A stretch of DNA of 43,026 nt from Clostridiales bacterium (GCA_004553545.1 SFLD01000018.1:1-43026); one strand, 5' to 3'. Positions 1-7,865 are shown, numbered from the stretch's first letter. Numbers and translations are program-made. Notes: a model not told the origin generated them from the sequence alone.

Positions 1-571
1 TGCTCTGGTTGATGATGCCGATCTTGCCGGAGCCCTTGGGGACCTCCCAGACAATGATGTAGTAGGCCGCCAGCTGGGTGGCGATGTAGTTCATCATCAG
101 GGTGAAGAGGGTCTCGTTGGTGTTCCACTTGGCCTTGAAGAAGGCGGGCAGGAAACCCCAGAGAGCGCCCGCCGCGATGCTGGCCACGATCATGCAGAGG
201 ATGACGGCGCCGCTCGACATCTTGTCCGCGAGGCAGATCATGCAGGCGGCGGTGGCAAGGCCGCCGATAAGGACCTGGCCCTCGGCGCCGATGTTCCAGA
301 AGCGCATCTTGAAGGCGGGGGTCACAGCAAGGGAGATGCCCAGCAGGATCGCCAGGTTCTGGAACGTCACCCAGGTCTTGCGGCTGGTGCCGAAGGCGCC
401 CTTCAGGATGGTCTTGTAGACGCCAATGGGGTTCTCACCGGTCATCAGCATGGTGACCAGGGCGCAGACGATCAGCGCCAGGAGGATGGCTCCGCCCCGG
501 ATGGCCCAGGACTGGTACCAGGGCAGGGTGCTGCGCTTGGAGATATGGAAGAGATTCTGCTTCTTGTTCAT
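1..571 (-). CDS. BMP-family ABC transporter permease (partial, C-terminus outside window)
   Basis: Inner-membrane permease of a nucleoside/simple-sugar type ABC importer. Only the first 190 or so residues are in the window; the gene continues past the left edge. It begins MNKKQNLFHISKR, followed by a hydrophobic segment (about residues 20-40, GGAILLALIVCALVTMLM). It then carries the family-typical stretch with GAFGTSRKTWVTF and a TPAFKMRFWNIGAEGQ segment around residues 75-95; the FNIGAEGQ-like motif is characteristic of the YufP/NupP permeases. Its ATG overlaps the stop of the upstream ATPase as ATGA (568-571), so the two are translationally coupled. In this family a second permease (YufQ-like) normally follows, presumably beyond the window. 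The substrate is inferred from the family (nucleosides/purines) and cannot be read from the sequence. Confidence 0.9.
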   Translation of the reverse strand, partial: MNKKQNLFHISKRSTLPWYQSWAIRGGAILLALIVCALVTMLMTGENPIGVYKTILKGAFGTSRKTWVTFQNLAILLGISLAVTPAFKMRFWNIGAEGQVLIGGLATAACMICLADKMSSGAVILCMIVASIAAGALWGFLPAFFKAKWNTNETLFTLMMNYIATQLAAYYIIVWEVPKGSGKIGIINQS

Positions 572-2118
572 TCTGCGCTGCCTCCTCCCACGCGGGTCAT
601 GAGGGTGCCCACTTCCCGCTTGTCGGTGGTGCGGCCGTCCACGATGCCGGAGACCTGGCCGCCGCAGAGGACCAGGATGCGATCACAGAGCTCCAGCAGC
701 ACGTCCAGGTCCTCGCCCACGTAGATCACGGCGACGCCCTTCATCTTCTCCTCCGTCAGGAGGTTGTAAATGGTGTAGGATGTATTGATGTCCAGGCCCC
801 GGACGGCGTAGGCCGTCATCAGCACGGCGGGGTTCTGGGCGATCTCGCGGCCCACCAGCACCTTCTGCACGTTGCCGCCGGACATCCGGCGCACCGGGAA
901 GGCCGTGCTGGGGGTCACCACCTCCAGCTCCTGCCAGATGCGGTTGGCCAGGGCCTCAGGGTCCTTCCGGTTGACGAAGGCGCCCTTGCCCTTCCGCCAG
1001 GAGCGGAGCATCATGTTGCCGGTCATGCCCATGGAGCCCACGAGGCCCATGCCCAGGCGGTCCTCCGGCACGAAGGCCATGGAGATGCCGCACTTGCGGA
1101 TGTTCATGGGGTCCATGCCCACGAGCTCTTTGTCCGCGGCGCCGTCCGGATCGTGGAAGAGGACGCTGCCCTCCCGGATGGGATAGAGGCCGGAGATGGC
1201 CTCCAGCAGCTCCCGCTGGCCGGAGCCGGCCACGCCGGCGATGCCCAGGATCTCGCCGCCGTTGGCGGTGAAGGTCACATCGTCCAGGCGCTTGACGCCC
1301 AGCTCGTCATAGACCGTGAGGCCCTTGACCTCCAGCCGGGGGGTGATGGTCTCACAGCGGGGCCGGTCGATGTTCAGGCTGACGCTGCGGCCCACCATCA
1401 TGTCCGTCAGGGACTGCTGGTCGGCGTCGCTGGTCTTCACGTCGCCGATGTACTCGCCCTTGCGGAGGACGGCCACCCGGTCGGAGACGTCCAGCACCTC
1501 GTGGAGCTTGTGGGTGATGATGATGAGGGACTTGCCGTCCGCCTTCATGTTGCGCATGACGGCGAAGAGCTTGTCGGTCTCCTGGGGGGTCAGAACGGCG
1601 GTGGGCTCATCCAGGATCAGGATCTCCGCGCCCCGGTAGAGGACCTTCACGATCTCCACCGTCTGCTTCTGGGAGACGGACATGTCGTAGATCTTCTGAT
1701 CGGGGTCGATGTCAAAGCCGTATTTCCCGCAGATCTCCCGGATCTTCTGACCAGCCTTCTTCACGTCCATGCGGCCGCCCTCGTCCTCCAGACCCAGGAT
1801 GATGTTCTCGGCGGCGGTGAAGACGTCCACCAGCTTGAAGTGCTGGTGGATCATGCCGATGCCGCAGTCAAAGGCGTCCTTGGGGGAGGCGATGGTCACC
1901 GGCTGGTCGTTGACATAGATCTGCCCCTCGTCGGGGAAGTAGATGCCGGAGAGCATGTTCATGAGGGTGGTCTTGCCGCTGCCGTTCTCCCCCAGCAGGG
2001 ACAGGATCTCGCCCTTGTGCAGCTCAAAGTTGATGTCGTTGTTGGCCACCACGCTGCCGAAGCGCTTGGTGATGTGCTCCATTCTGATGGCGTTCCTTAC
2101 AGGCTCCAAGGCTGTCAT
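568..2118 (-). CDS. BMP-family ABC transporter double ATP-binding protein
   Basis: Energises the nucleoside-type importer with the adjoining permease and the BMP lipoprotein. The 516-residue protein holds two ABC domains in tandem, as in YufO/RbsA-type ATPases. The first has an intact Walker A (GENGSGKTT, about 43-51) and Walker B (LILDEPTAVLT, about 165-175), with an atypical signature MSVSQKQ. The second has a degenerate Walker A (GVAGSGQRE, about 294) and a signature SGGNVQKVLVGRE (about 412). Its Walker B region reads LMTAYAVRGLD without the usual acidic residue. Degeneracy of the second site is known in this family, so one site probably does most of the hydrolysis. The start is uncertain. 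The first ATG has AAAGAAAGG directly abutting it, which is too close. An in-frame ATG at 2082 (MEHITKRFG, the normal family start) has AAGGA 11 bases upstream and may be the true one. Confidence 0.93.
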   Translation of the reverse strand: MTALEPVRNAIRMEHITKRFGSVVANNDINFELHKGEILSLLGENGSGKTTLMNMLSGIYFPDEGQIYVNDQPVTIASPKDAFDCGIGMIHQHFKLVDVFTAAENIILGLEDEGGRMDVKKAGQKIREICGKYGFDIDPDQKIYDMSVSQKQTVEIVKVLYRGAEILILDEPTAVLTPQETDKLFAVMRNMKADGKSLIIITHKLHEVLDVSDRVAVLRKGEYIGDVKTSDADQQSLTDMMVGRSVSLNIDRPRCETITPRLEVKGLTVYDELGVKRLDDVTFTANGGEILGIAGVAGSGQRELLEAISGLYPIREGSVLFHDPDGAADKELVGMDPMNIRKCGISMAFVPEDRLGMGLVGSMGMTGNMMLRSWRKGKGAFVNRKDPEALANRIWQELEVVTPSTAFPVRRMSGGNVQKVLVGREIAQNPAVLMTAYAVRGLDINTSYTIYNLLTEEKMKGVAVIYVGEDLDVLLELCDRILVLCGGQVSGIVDGRTTDKREVGTLMTRVGGGSAE

Positions 2119-2188
2119 CCTTTCTTTGCGGGAGGGCGGCGGGGCGGCCCCCTCCTCCGGGATATGCGAAAAAGATTCAAGATACTTT

Positions 2189-2217
2189 ATTGTAGCACAC
2201 GAGGGAAAGCTTGTAAA
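2189..2217 (-). promoter_or_regulatory. Sigma-A promoter for the ATPase-permease unit
   Basis: On the minus strand: -35 TTTACA (2217-2212), 17-base spacer, -10 TACAAT (2194-2189) preceded by TGC, giving an extended -10. Transcription would begin near 2182, about 65-100 bases before the ATPase start. Confidence 0.75.
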
Positions 2218-2418
2218 TCAAATTCCACAGAAAAATTTTTAGATTTACAGAAAAAATGTCAGGAACCCACAAAATCCGCCCCGGAAAGGGTCACTTTTTC
2301 CCCTCCCCGGCAGCGCTCCCTCTCCGGCGGACAGGCGGCAGGACGCGCAATCGTTTGCGAAAATACAGCCCGTTTGCAGCCGGTATCCATTCCGCGCGGA
2401 AGCGCCATCGGGCAGCGG

Positions 2419-2456
2419 AAAAAAGCGCCCCTGCCCGGCGAGGCCGGGCAGGGGCG
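2419..2456 (-). terminator. Rho-independent terminator after the BMP lipoprotein gene
   Basis: Perfect 13-bp stem (2426-2438 with 2444-2456), 5-base loop, followed on the minus strand by six T (2424-2419). It lies 50 bases after the lipoprotein stop codon. Confidence 0.9.
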
Positions 2457-2505
2457 TTCGTTCAGGGCACAGTATGCTCAGGCGGTGCCTGACTTGTCAA
2501 AGCGA

Positions 2506-3728
2506 TCAGCCGTAAGCCTCGTCCAGCAGGGTGATGCCGTCGATCCGCAGGTCGAAGTAGGGAGCGGAGCGCTTCTCAGACTCGTGGAAGTAACCGTCGG
2601 CGATGACCTCGGTGTCGGGAGTGTAGGCAGGATCGGTGTCCACGTCGGCCAGGTAGCTGGTCATGGTCTCGCCGCCCACGGTGAAGTTGGCGGTGTCGAA
2701 GACATGGATGGTGCCGGCTTCCAGATCCTTGATGGCCTGGTCGATGGCATCCTGGGTGCCCTCGGCGGCGACGTTGGTGTTCAGCTCGGTGAGGACCACG
2801 GAGCCGGTGGACAGGGTGCCGGTCCAGTCGGTGGCGATCTCAGTGCCGTCGATGACGGACTGGATGGCGTACTCATAGTAAGGAGCCCAGTTGATGCGGG
2901 AGGAGATGATGTAGGTGTTGGGACCCACGGACTGGGTGGAGCCGTTGTAGGAGACGTTGGGGACGCCGGCGGTCTCGCAGGCGGTGGGGGCGCCCATGGA
3001 GTCGGCGTGCTGGCTGATGAGGACGCAGCCGCCGTCGATCAGCTTATTGGCGCCTTCCTTCTCGGCGGTCTCATCGTACCAGGAACCGGTGAAGGTCACG
3101 TCCATGGTGGCGCTGGGGCAGACGGAGCGGGCGCCCAGGAAGAAGGAGGTGTAGCCAGAGACGACCTCGGCGTAGGTGAAGGCGCCGACGTAGCCGATCT
3201 TGGCCTGCTCGGCGGTGATCTCGCCGCTCTCGATCATGGCGTTGAGCTTCATACCGGCGGCGACGCCGGCAACGTAACGGCCCTCATAAATGGAGGCGAA
3301 GGCGTTGTGGTAGTTGGCGAGACCCTCGGTGTGGGCCTTGGTGCCGGTGGAGTGGCAGAACTGCACGTCGGGGTTCTCCTTGGCGGCCTGGATCATGTAG
3401 TCCTCATGGCCGAAGGAGTGTTGCAGCCTTCGTCCACCAGCTCGCAGGCGGCGTCGTAGCAGTCGTTGTTCTCGCCGATGTTGGTCTTGATGATGTAGTC
3501 GGTGATGCCCAGGGCCTCGCAGGCCTCCTTGGCACCGTTGATGAAGTTGAGGTCGTAGGTGGAGTTCTCATCATGGAGCATGATGAAGCCCACCTTCACG
3601 CTGTTGCCGGAAGCGCTGCCGGAACCGGAAGCGGCGCTGGAGCCGGCGGGCTGGTTGCTGTTGTCGCCGCAGGCGGCCAGGCAGAGCGCCATGGTCAGAG
3701 CCAGCAGCAATGCAAGAAACTTCTTCAT
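2506..3728 (-). pseudogene. BMP-family substrate-binding lipoprotein, interrupted by a one-base frameshift
   Basis: Extracellular substrate-binding lipoprotein of the BMP (Med/BmpA) family, which captures nucleosides or related ligands for the ABC importer encoded downstream. The start is the ATG at 3728, with AGGAGG at good spacing; a longer frame from 3788 exists but lacks a ribosome site. The signal peptide MKKFLALLLALTMALCLAAC has a lipobox ending at Cys20. The mature part has the Gly/Ser-rich linker and KVGFIMLHDENSTYDLNFINGA, then CYDAACELVDEGCNT. There the frame breaks at about 3414. The other frame resumes at FGHEDYMIQAAKENPDVQF and continues uninterrupted to the stop at 2506. One base is missing; with it restored the protein would be about 407 residues. 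No simple-sequence run explains the loss, so a sequencing error or a recent mutation are both possible. The rest of the gene looks intact. Confidence 0.85.
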
Positions 3729-3799
3729 TCTGATTTTTCCTCCTTCAAATATCTTGGCAAAACGCCAAGCGGGGATCGCTGAACTCACCCCGCCCTCTT

Positions 3800-3836
3800 A
3801 TCATACAGGCTTATGGGGTGAAATTCAACTGAATTT
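3800..3836 (-). promoter_or_regulatory. Promoter and operator-like palindrome of the BMP lipoprotein gene
   Basis: Minus strand: -35 TTGAAT (3828-3823), 17-base spacer, -10 TATGAT (3805-3800) with an upstream TG. A perfect palindrome AAATTCAACTGAATTT (3821-3836) overlaps the -35, a position where a bound repressor would block RNA polymerase. The regulator is unknown; the palindrome resembles the TTCA/TGAA half-sites near the divergent marR promoter. Confidence 0.7.
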
Positions 3837-4056
3837 TTTCATATTTTTCGATTTTTTTCCACTCTCCCTTTCGTCGCTTTCCCTGAAAACGCCGGGGACC
3901 GGGCCCCTTCCCCTCCCATTTTCACAGTTTTACCCGGTCCAAGCCCCGATTTCCCTGTGAAAAAGGTCGACCTATTTTGTTAAGATTCCTTCACGGGTAC
4001 TACCTTTCCATCCGTCGGCAGGAATAAATATTCATTCGTAATCGAACACTTCCCTC

Positions 4057-4122
4057 TTGACAGCGCATGAAATCCCGCTATAATCAAAATTGTTCAATTC
4101 TGAACTATCTAGTATCGAACAA
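4057..4122 (+). promoter_or_regulatory. marR-MATE promoter with flanking MarR-type operator repeats
   Basis: Consensus promoter: TTGACA (4057-4062), 16-base spacer, TATAAT (4079-4084). Downstream lie GTTCA-attc-TGAAC (4092-4105) and a wider pair TTGTTC (4090-4095) / GAACAA (4117-4122). A copy of ATCGAACA also occurs upstream (4041-4048) and again at 4114-4121. Their position just after the transcription start suits autorepression by the MarR protein encoded next. Confidence 0.75.
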
Positions 4123-4137
4123 ATTGGAGGGATCCCT

Positions 4138-4599
4138 ATGCTGACAGCCTCCCAGATCGGCACCGCCGCCCGGCGCTTTCAGGCGGCCTACGCCGCCGTG
4201 ATGGCCCCCCTGAGCCGGGAGCTGGACATGGCCCCCAGCGCCCTGGACATCCTGCTGTATCTCGCCAACAACCCCGGCCGGGACACCGCCCGGGACATCT
4301 GCGCCTACCGGCACCTGAAGCCCGGCATCGTCTCCCTCCACGTGGAGCGCCTGGTGGCGGAGGGCTACCTCACCCGCTCCCCGGTGCCCGGGGACCGGCG
4401 GAAGTGCCGCCTCCTCTGCACGGAGAAGGCCTGGCCCGTCATCCGCCGGGGGCGGCAGTACCAGGCGGACTTCACCGCCCGGCTGACGGAGGGCCTGTCC
4501 CCCGCGGACCTGGCCGTCTGCCAGCGCTGCCTCGCGGCGCTGGATCAAAACCTCACGGCCCTCGCCCAGGGCCTGCCGGAAAAGGAGAACGACACATGA
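4138..4599 (+). CDS. MarR-family transcriptional regulator
   Basis: A 153-residue winged-helix repressor that likely controls itself and the MATE exporter whose start it overlaps. The central part carries the DNA-binding helices (about residues 33-72, APSALDILLYLANNPGRDTARDIC...LKPGIVSLHVERLVAEGYL). The classic MarR wing follows (PVPGDRRKCRLLCTEKA, about 78-94), with helical N- and C-terminal dimerisation regions. The start was set at the ATG at 4138 because GGAGGG (4126-4131) sits 6 bases upstream; an in-frame TTG at 4090 lies inside the operator repeats and is rejected. The stop overlaps the next ATG (ATGA). By family analogy its ligand would be a drug or phenolic compound exported by the MATE protein. 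Confidence 0.9.
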   Translation: MLTASQIGTAARRFQAAYAAVMAPLSRELDMAPSALDILLYLANNPGRDTARDICAYRHLKPGIVSLHVERLVAEGYLTRSPVPGDRRKCRLLCTEKAWPVIRRGRQYQADFTARLTEGLSPADLAVCQRCLAALDQNLTALAQGLPEKENDT

Positions 4600-5966
4600 A
4601 TCAGGACAAGACCTTTCTGGGCACCGAGCCCATCGGCCCGTTGCTGCGGAGGCTGGCCATCCCCACAGTGGCGGCCCAGATCGTAAACATGCTCTATAAC
4701 ATCGTGGACCGGGTCTACATCGGCCACATGCCCATGGGCGGCGACCTTGCCCTGACGGGCCTCGGCGTCTGCATGCCGGTGATCCTCATCGTCTCCGCCT
4801 TCGCCGCCCTGGTGGCCTCCGGCAGCGCGCCCCGGGCCTCCATCGCCATGGGCCAGGGGGACCACGACAAGGCGGAACGCATCCTGGGCGGCAGCTTCAC
4901 CCTGCAGGTCCTCATCTCCCTGGCACTGACGGCGGTGCTCCTCCTCTGGGGGGATGATCTCCTCCTGGCCTTCGGAGCCAGCGCCAACACCATCGGCTAC
5001 GCCTCGGATTATCTGGGCGTCTACGCCTTCGGCACCCTCTTCGTCCAGCTGACCCTGGGCATGAACGCCTTCATCACCGCCCAGGGCTTCGCCCAGATCG
5101 GGATGCGGACGGTGCTCATCGGCGCCATCGCCAACATCCTCTTAGACCCCCTCTTCATCTTCGCCCTGGGGATGGGCGTCCGGGGCGCCGCTCTCGCCAC
5201 CGTCCTCTCCCAGGGGCTCTCCTGCGCCTGGGTCCTGCACTTCCTGACGGGGGAAAAGACCCTGCTCCGCTTAAAGCGGGAGACCCTGCGCCTCCAGCCG
5301 AGACTCATCCTCCCCTGCGTGGCCCTGGGCCTCTCCGCCTTCATCATGCAGGCCAGCGAGAGCGTCATCTCCGTCTGCTTCAACACCTCCCTTTTAAAGT
5401 ACGGCGACGACATCGCCGTGGGGGCCATGACCATCCTCTCCAGCGTGATGCAGTTCGCCATGCTGCCCCTCCAGGGCATCGCCCAGGGGGCCCAGCCCAT
5501 CCTGAGCTTCAACTACGGCGCCCGGAACAGCGCCCGGGTCCGGGAGACCTTCCGCCTGCTGCTGAAGACCTGCCTCATCTACTCCGTCACCCTCTGGGCT
5601 GTCATCCAGCTCTTCCCCCGGCTCTTCGTGGGCCTCTTCAATACCGCCCTGGTGGACTACGCCGCGACGCCTCTCCGGGTCTACTGCGCGGTGCTCTTCC
5701 TCTTCGGCATCCAGCTGGCCTGCCAGATGACCTTCGTCTCCATCGGCTACGCCGTCTGCTCCATCATCGTGGCAGTGCTGCGGAAGTTCGTCCTGTTGAT
5801 CCCCTGCATCTACCTCCTGCCCCACCTCTTCGCCGACCAGACCATGGCGGTCTTCCTGGCGGAGCCCGTGGCGGACACCATCGCCGTCACCTCCACCGCC
5901 ATCCTCTTCACGTTCCAGTTCAAAAAAGCCATGCGCAAGCTGGACGAGCAGGGCCCGAAGGCCTGA
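4596..5966 (+). CDS. MATE-family multidrug/cation exporter
   Basis: A 456-residue membrane protein that exports drugs or metabolites against an Na+ or H+ gradient. It starts MNQDKTFLGTEPIGPLLRRLAIPTVAAQIVNMLYNIVDRVYIGHM, the standard MATE N-terminus (IPTVAAQIVNMLYNIVDRVYIG around residues 22-44). About 12 hydrophobic segments follow in two halves. The second half contains the conserved MQFAMLPLQGIAQGAQPILSFNYGA segment (about 287-311), typical of the MepA/DinF-like clostridial branch. The ATG overlaps the MarR stop, so regulator and pump form one operon. No terminator is visible in the 19 bases before the convergent nucleotidyltransferase gene. Confidence 0.92.
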   Translation: MNQDKTFLGTEPIGPLLRRLAIPTVAAQIVNMLYNIVDRVYIGHMPMGGDLALTGLGVCMPVILIVSAFAALVASGSAPRASIAMGQGDHDKAERILGGSFTLQVLISLALTAVLLLWGDDLLLAFGASANTIGYASDYLGVYAFGTLFVQLTLGMNAFITAQGFAQIGMRTVLIGAIANILLDPLFIFALGMGVRGAALATVLSQGLSCAWVLHFLTGEKTLLRLKRETLRLQPRLILPCVALGLSAFIMQASESVISVCFNTSLLKYGDDIAVGAMTILSSVMQFAMLPLQGIAQGAQPILSFNYGARNSARVRETFRLLLKTCLIYSVTLWAVIQLFPRLFVGLFNTALVDYAATPLRVYCAVLFLFGIQLACQMTFVSIGYAVCSIIVAVLRKFVLLIPCIYLLPHLFADQTMAVFLAEPVADTIAVTSTAILFTFQFKKAMRKLDEQGPKA

Positions 5967-5985
5967 GTTCTCTTTTCAAAAGCCT

Positions 5986-6657
5986 CTACCCTCTCTCCCT
6001 CCCAGGGTAATATCCATACTTCTGGCACATTTCATGGACGCTGATCGCGAATATTGTTCTGGAGTGGCAGTCGGCATCCGTATTCGCGTTCTTTTTGGAA
6101 CGGTAGTAATTTCGAAGTTCCCCCCAGAGGCTATTCCTCTTCAGCCACTTGACTTTTTCCGGAAGTTCATCGTACCCTTTGGACTGCTGGCACCAGAAAT
6201 ATGACTGGGTTTCCTTCCGAAAACGGATATATCGCTGCATCGGCCTTCCGTTTTCTTCGCCATTATGAACGACCGCAAAATCACAGCTATGCAGGATTCT
6301 GGAATGCCCATGATCCACCATTTTGATCGTTATGACTCGAGTAGAGTCCTTTGCGTGGGAGTATCCATACTCTGGTGCGACCCTGCTCAACGCGTTCCGA
6401 AGAATGTCTCTAATCTCGTTGGCAAAGTATGCCTTCTCGTCATCATTCACCTCAATGTTGATATCGAAATCATACCCAACATTAGACTTAGCATCATATG
6501 TGATCATATTACGGGAGAAACTTCCCACCGGATAGAACTGAAAGGTAAATTTCTCCCGCGCCAAATCCTGTGTTCTTCTAAGAATCTTGGTCAAGTTCGC
6601 ATATGCCGCTCGGACTTCAGGGTCATGCTTGCTGATGTACTGAAAATCGTGTTCCAT
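5986..6657 (-). CDS. Stand-alone Pol-beta-type nucleotidyltransferase
   Basis: A 223-residue protein with the catalytic signature of the Pol-beta/NTase superfamily. It has GS at about residues 44-45 (VGSFSR), then YDFDIN about 16 residues later (two metal-binding Asp), and a third Asp in ILHSCDFAVV. The middle and C-terminal parts are charged and helical (VKWLKRNSLWGELRNYYRSKK...SVHEMCQKYGY). I recognise this as a conserved small family in gut Firmicutes with no assigned reaction that I know of. The start is the ATG at 6657 (MEHDFQYISKHDPEV), with AAGGAAAGG upstream; a longer frame to 6696 is possible. Base composition is clearly AT-richer than all neighbours, and it has its own consensus promoter, both signs of acquisition. 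It could add a nucleotide to a tRNA, protein or small molecule, or act in defence; the sequence does not decide. Confidence 0.85.
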   Translation of the reverse strand: MEHDFQYISKHDPEVRAAYANLTKILRRTQDLAREKFTFQFYPVGSFSRNMITYDAKSNVGYDFDINIEVNDDEKAYFANEIRDILRNALSRVAPEYGYSHAKDSTRVITIKMVDHGHSRILHSCDFAVVHNGEENGRPMQRYIRFRKETQSYFWCQQSKGYDELPEKVKWLKRNSLWGELRNYYRSKKNANTDADCHSRTIFAISVHEMCQKYGYYPGRERG

Positions 6658-6714
6658 CCCATTTTCCTTTCCTTCCCCAAGCCACCCATTCAGCATTGCC
6701 CGCTAAATCCTTTA

Positions 6715-6743
6715 AGTATATCCCGGATATCCTCGGCTGTCAA
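6715..6743 (-). promoter_or_regulatory. Promoter of the nucleotidyltransferase gene
   Basis: Minus strand: consensus -35 TTGACA (6743-6738), 17-base spacer, -10 TATACT (6720-6715). Predicted start near 6708 gives a 50-base leader. It lies after the arcC terminator hairpin, so the gene is independent of the ygeY-ygeW-arcC operon. Confidence 0.8.
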
Positions 6744-6780
6744 TAGCTTCCACATTATTTTCGAAGTCCGGGTAACACGA

Positions 6781-6818
6781 ATCGCCCTCCGCATGACCTT
6801 TGTCATGCGGAGGGCGAT
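6781..6818 (-). terminator. Hairpin terminating the ygeY-ygeW-arcC operon
   Basis: Perfect 17-bp stem (6781-6797 / 6802-6818), 4-base loop, five bases after the arcC stop. The following minus-strand sequence is only weakly T-rich, so termination may be partial. Confidence 0.65.
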
Positions 6819-6822
6819 GTTC

Positions 6823-7758
6823 TTACTGGGAGATCCTCGTGCCGGTCCTTCCCTCGATGCCGTCCTTGGCCTTCTCCAGCAGGGTGATGAGGGCCGCGCG
6901 GCCGGGCTTGGACTCAGCGAACTGCACGGCGGCCTCCACCTTGGGCAGCATGGAGCCGGGGGCGAACTGCCCCTGGGCGATATACTCCCGGGCCTCCGCC
7001 GGGGTCAGGGCGTCCAGGCCCCTCTGGTCGGGTTTGCCGAAGTTGACGGCCACCTTCTCCACGGCGGTGAGGATCACGAGAAGGTCCGCGTCCAGGAGCT
7101 CCGCCAGTTTCGCGGAGGCGAAGTCCTTGTCGATGACGGCGGGGACGCCTACCAGCCGTCCCTCCCGGCGGACCACGGGGATGCCGCCGCCGCCCACGGT
7201 GATGACCACGGTGCCGCTGCCCACCAGGGCCTTCACTGTGTTCTTCTCAATGACGTCCACCGGCTTGGGGGAGGGCACCACCTGCCGGTAACCCCGGCCG
7301 GCGTCCTCCACCATGGTGTAGCCCTTCTCGGCGGCGATGCGGTCGGCGGTCTCTCTGTCATAGAAGGCGCCCACGGGCTTCGTGGGATGCTGGAAGGCGG
7401 GGTCGCTCTCCTCCACCAGCACCTGGGTGACCACGGTGGCCACGTCCTTGGCCATGCCCCGCGCCGCCAGCTCGTTGCCGATGGCGTTCTGCAGGTGGTA
7501 GCCAATGTAGCCCTGGCTCATGGCCCCGCACTCGGGGAAGGGCATGTCGGACTTGATGGCCTTCGCCTCGGCGGCGGTGGCGAGGCCCAGGTTGATCATG
7601 CCCACCTGGGGGCCGTTGCCGTGGGCGATGACCACCTCGTTGCCCTGGGCGATGAGATCCACGATGGGCTTGGCCGTCTCGGTGACCAGGGAGAGCTGCT
7701 CATAGGGGGTGTTGCCCAGGGCGTTGCCGCCCAGCGCGATGACAATACGTTTACCCAT
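6823..7758 (-). CDS. arcC: Carbamate kinase
   Basis: Cytoplasmic enzyme that converts carbamoyl phosphate plus ADP to carbamate (CO2 + NH3) and ATP, the energy-yielding step of ureido-compound fermentations. At 311 residues it is full length. Family motifs are present: ALGGNALG (8-15), IAHGNGPQVG (about 44-53), VITVGGGGIPVV (about 186-197), AVIDKDFASAKLAELLDADLLVILTAVEKV (about 213-242) and a C-terminal GSMLPKVEAAVQFAE segment. The ATG has GAGGAG 8 bases upstream. It is the third gene after ygeY and ygeW. With YgeW producing carbamoyl phosphate by phosphorolysis, ArcC (YqeA in the E. coli set) would recover ATP. No ornithine carbamoyltransferase or arginine deiminase is nearby, so an arginine pathway role is unlikely. 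Confidence 0.96.
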   Translation of the reverse strand: MGKRIVIALGGNALGNTPYEQLSLVTETAKPIVDLIAQGNEVVIAHGNGPQVGMINLGLATAAEAKAIKSDMPFPECGAMSQGYIGYHLQNAIGNELAARGMAKDVATVVTQVLVEESDPAFQHPTKPVGAFYDRETADRIAAEKGYTMVEDAGRGYRQVVPSPKPVDVIEKNTVKALVGSGTVVITVGGGGIPVVRREGRLVGVPAVIDKDFASAKLAELLDADLLVILTAVEKVAVNFGKPDQRGLDALTPAEAREYIAQGQFAPGSMLPKVEAAVQFAESKPGRAALITLLEKAKDGIEGRTGTRISQ

Positions 7759-7794
7759 TTCGGTTGCTCCTCATTTCTTTTCGTGATGGGGGAA

Positions 7795-7828
7795 ATGCTC
7801 GCGGGAATCTCAGTATTCCCGCGAGCAT
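7795..7828 (-). terminator. Intercistronic hairpin between ygeW and arcC
   Basis: Perfect 14-bp stem (7795-7808 / 7815-7828) with a 6-base loop and only a short T run afterwards. It could be a partial terminator or a processing/stability element setting the arcC level. Confidence 0.55.
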
Positions 7829-7865
7829 CTTATCCTATCAACTTTTGGGATCGCGGGATCGTTTC

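Larger units (their letters stand above)
2119..2505 (-). other. 387-base gap between lipoprotein gene and ATPase: terminator plus internal promoter
   Basis: The gap holds no credible gene. Read on the minus strand it contains first a strong intrinsic terminator (2419-2456), then about 200 bases of unremarkable sequence, then a near-consensus sigma-A promoter (2189-2217). The lipoprotein gene is therefore its own transcription unit, with some read-through, and the ATPase-permease pair has its own promoter. This arrangement usually lets the binding protein outnumber the membrane parts. Confidence 0.75.
3729..4137. other. 409-base divergent control region between lipoprotein gene and marR
   Basis: Contains no gene. 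It holds the minus-strand lipoprotein promoter (3800-3828) with an overlapping palindrome, a T-rich stretch (3831-3855), an inverted repeat TTTTCACAG (3919-3927) / CTGTGAAAA (3955-3963) of unknown role, and the plus-strand marR promoter (4057-4084) with GAAC-type repeats on both sides. Confidence 0.7.

Noticed and set aside
1153..3459. Plus-strand open frame of 768 codons across the ATPase and lipoprotein genes
   Set aside because: Shadow of two clearly recognised minus-strand genes and the gap between them.
4041..4121. ATCGAACA sites as PurR boxes of the purine regulon
   Set aside because: They resemble half of a PurBox, but they are in direct orientation 73 bases apart and fit a MarR autoregulation pattern better.
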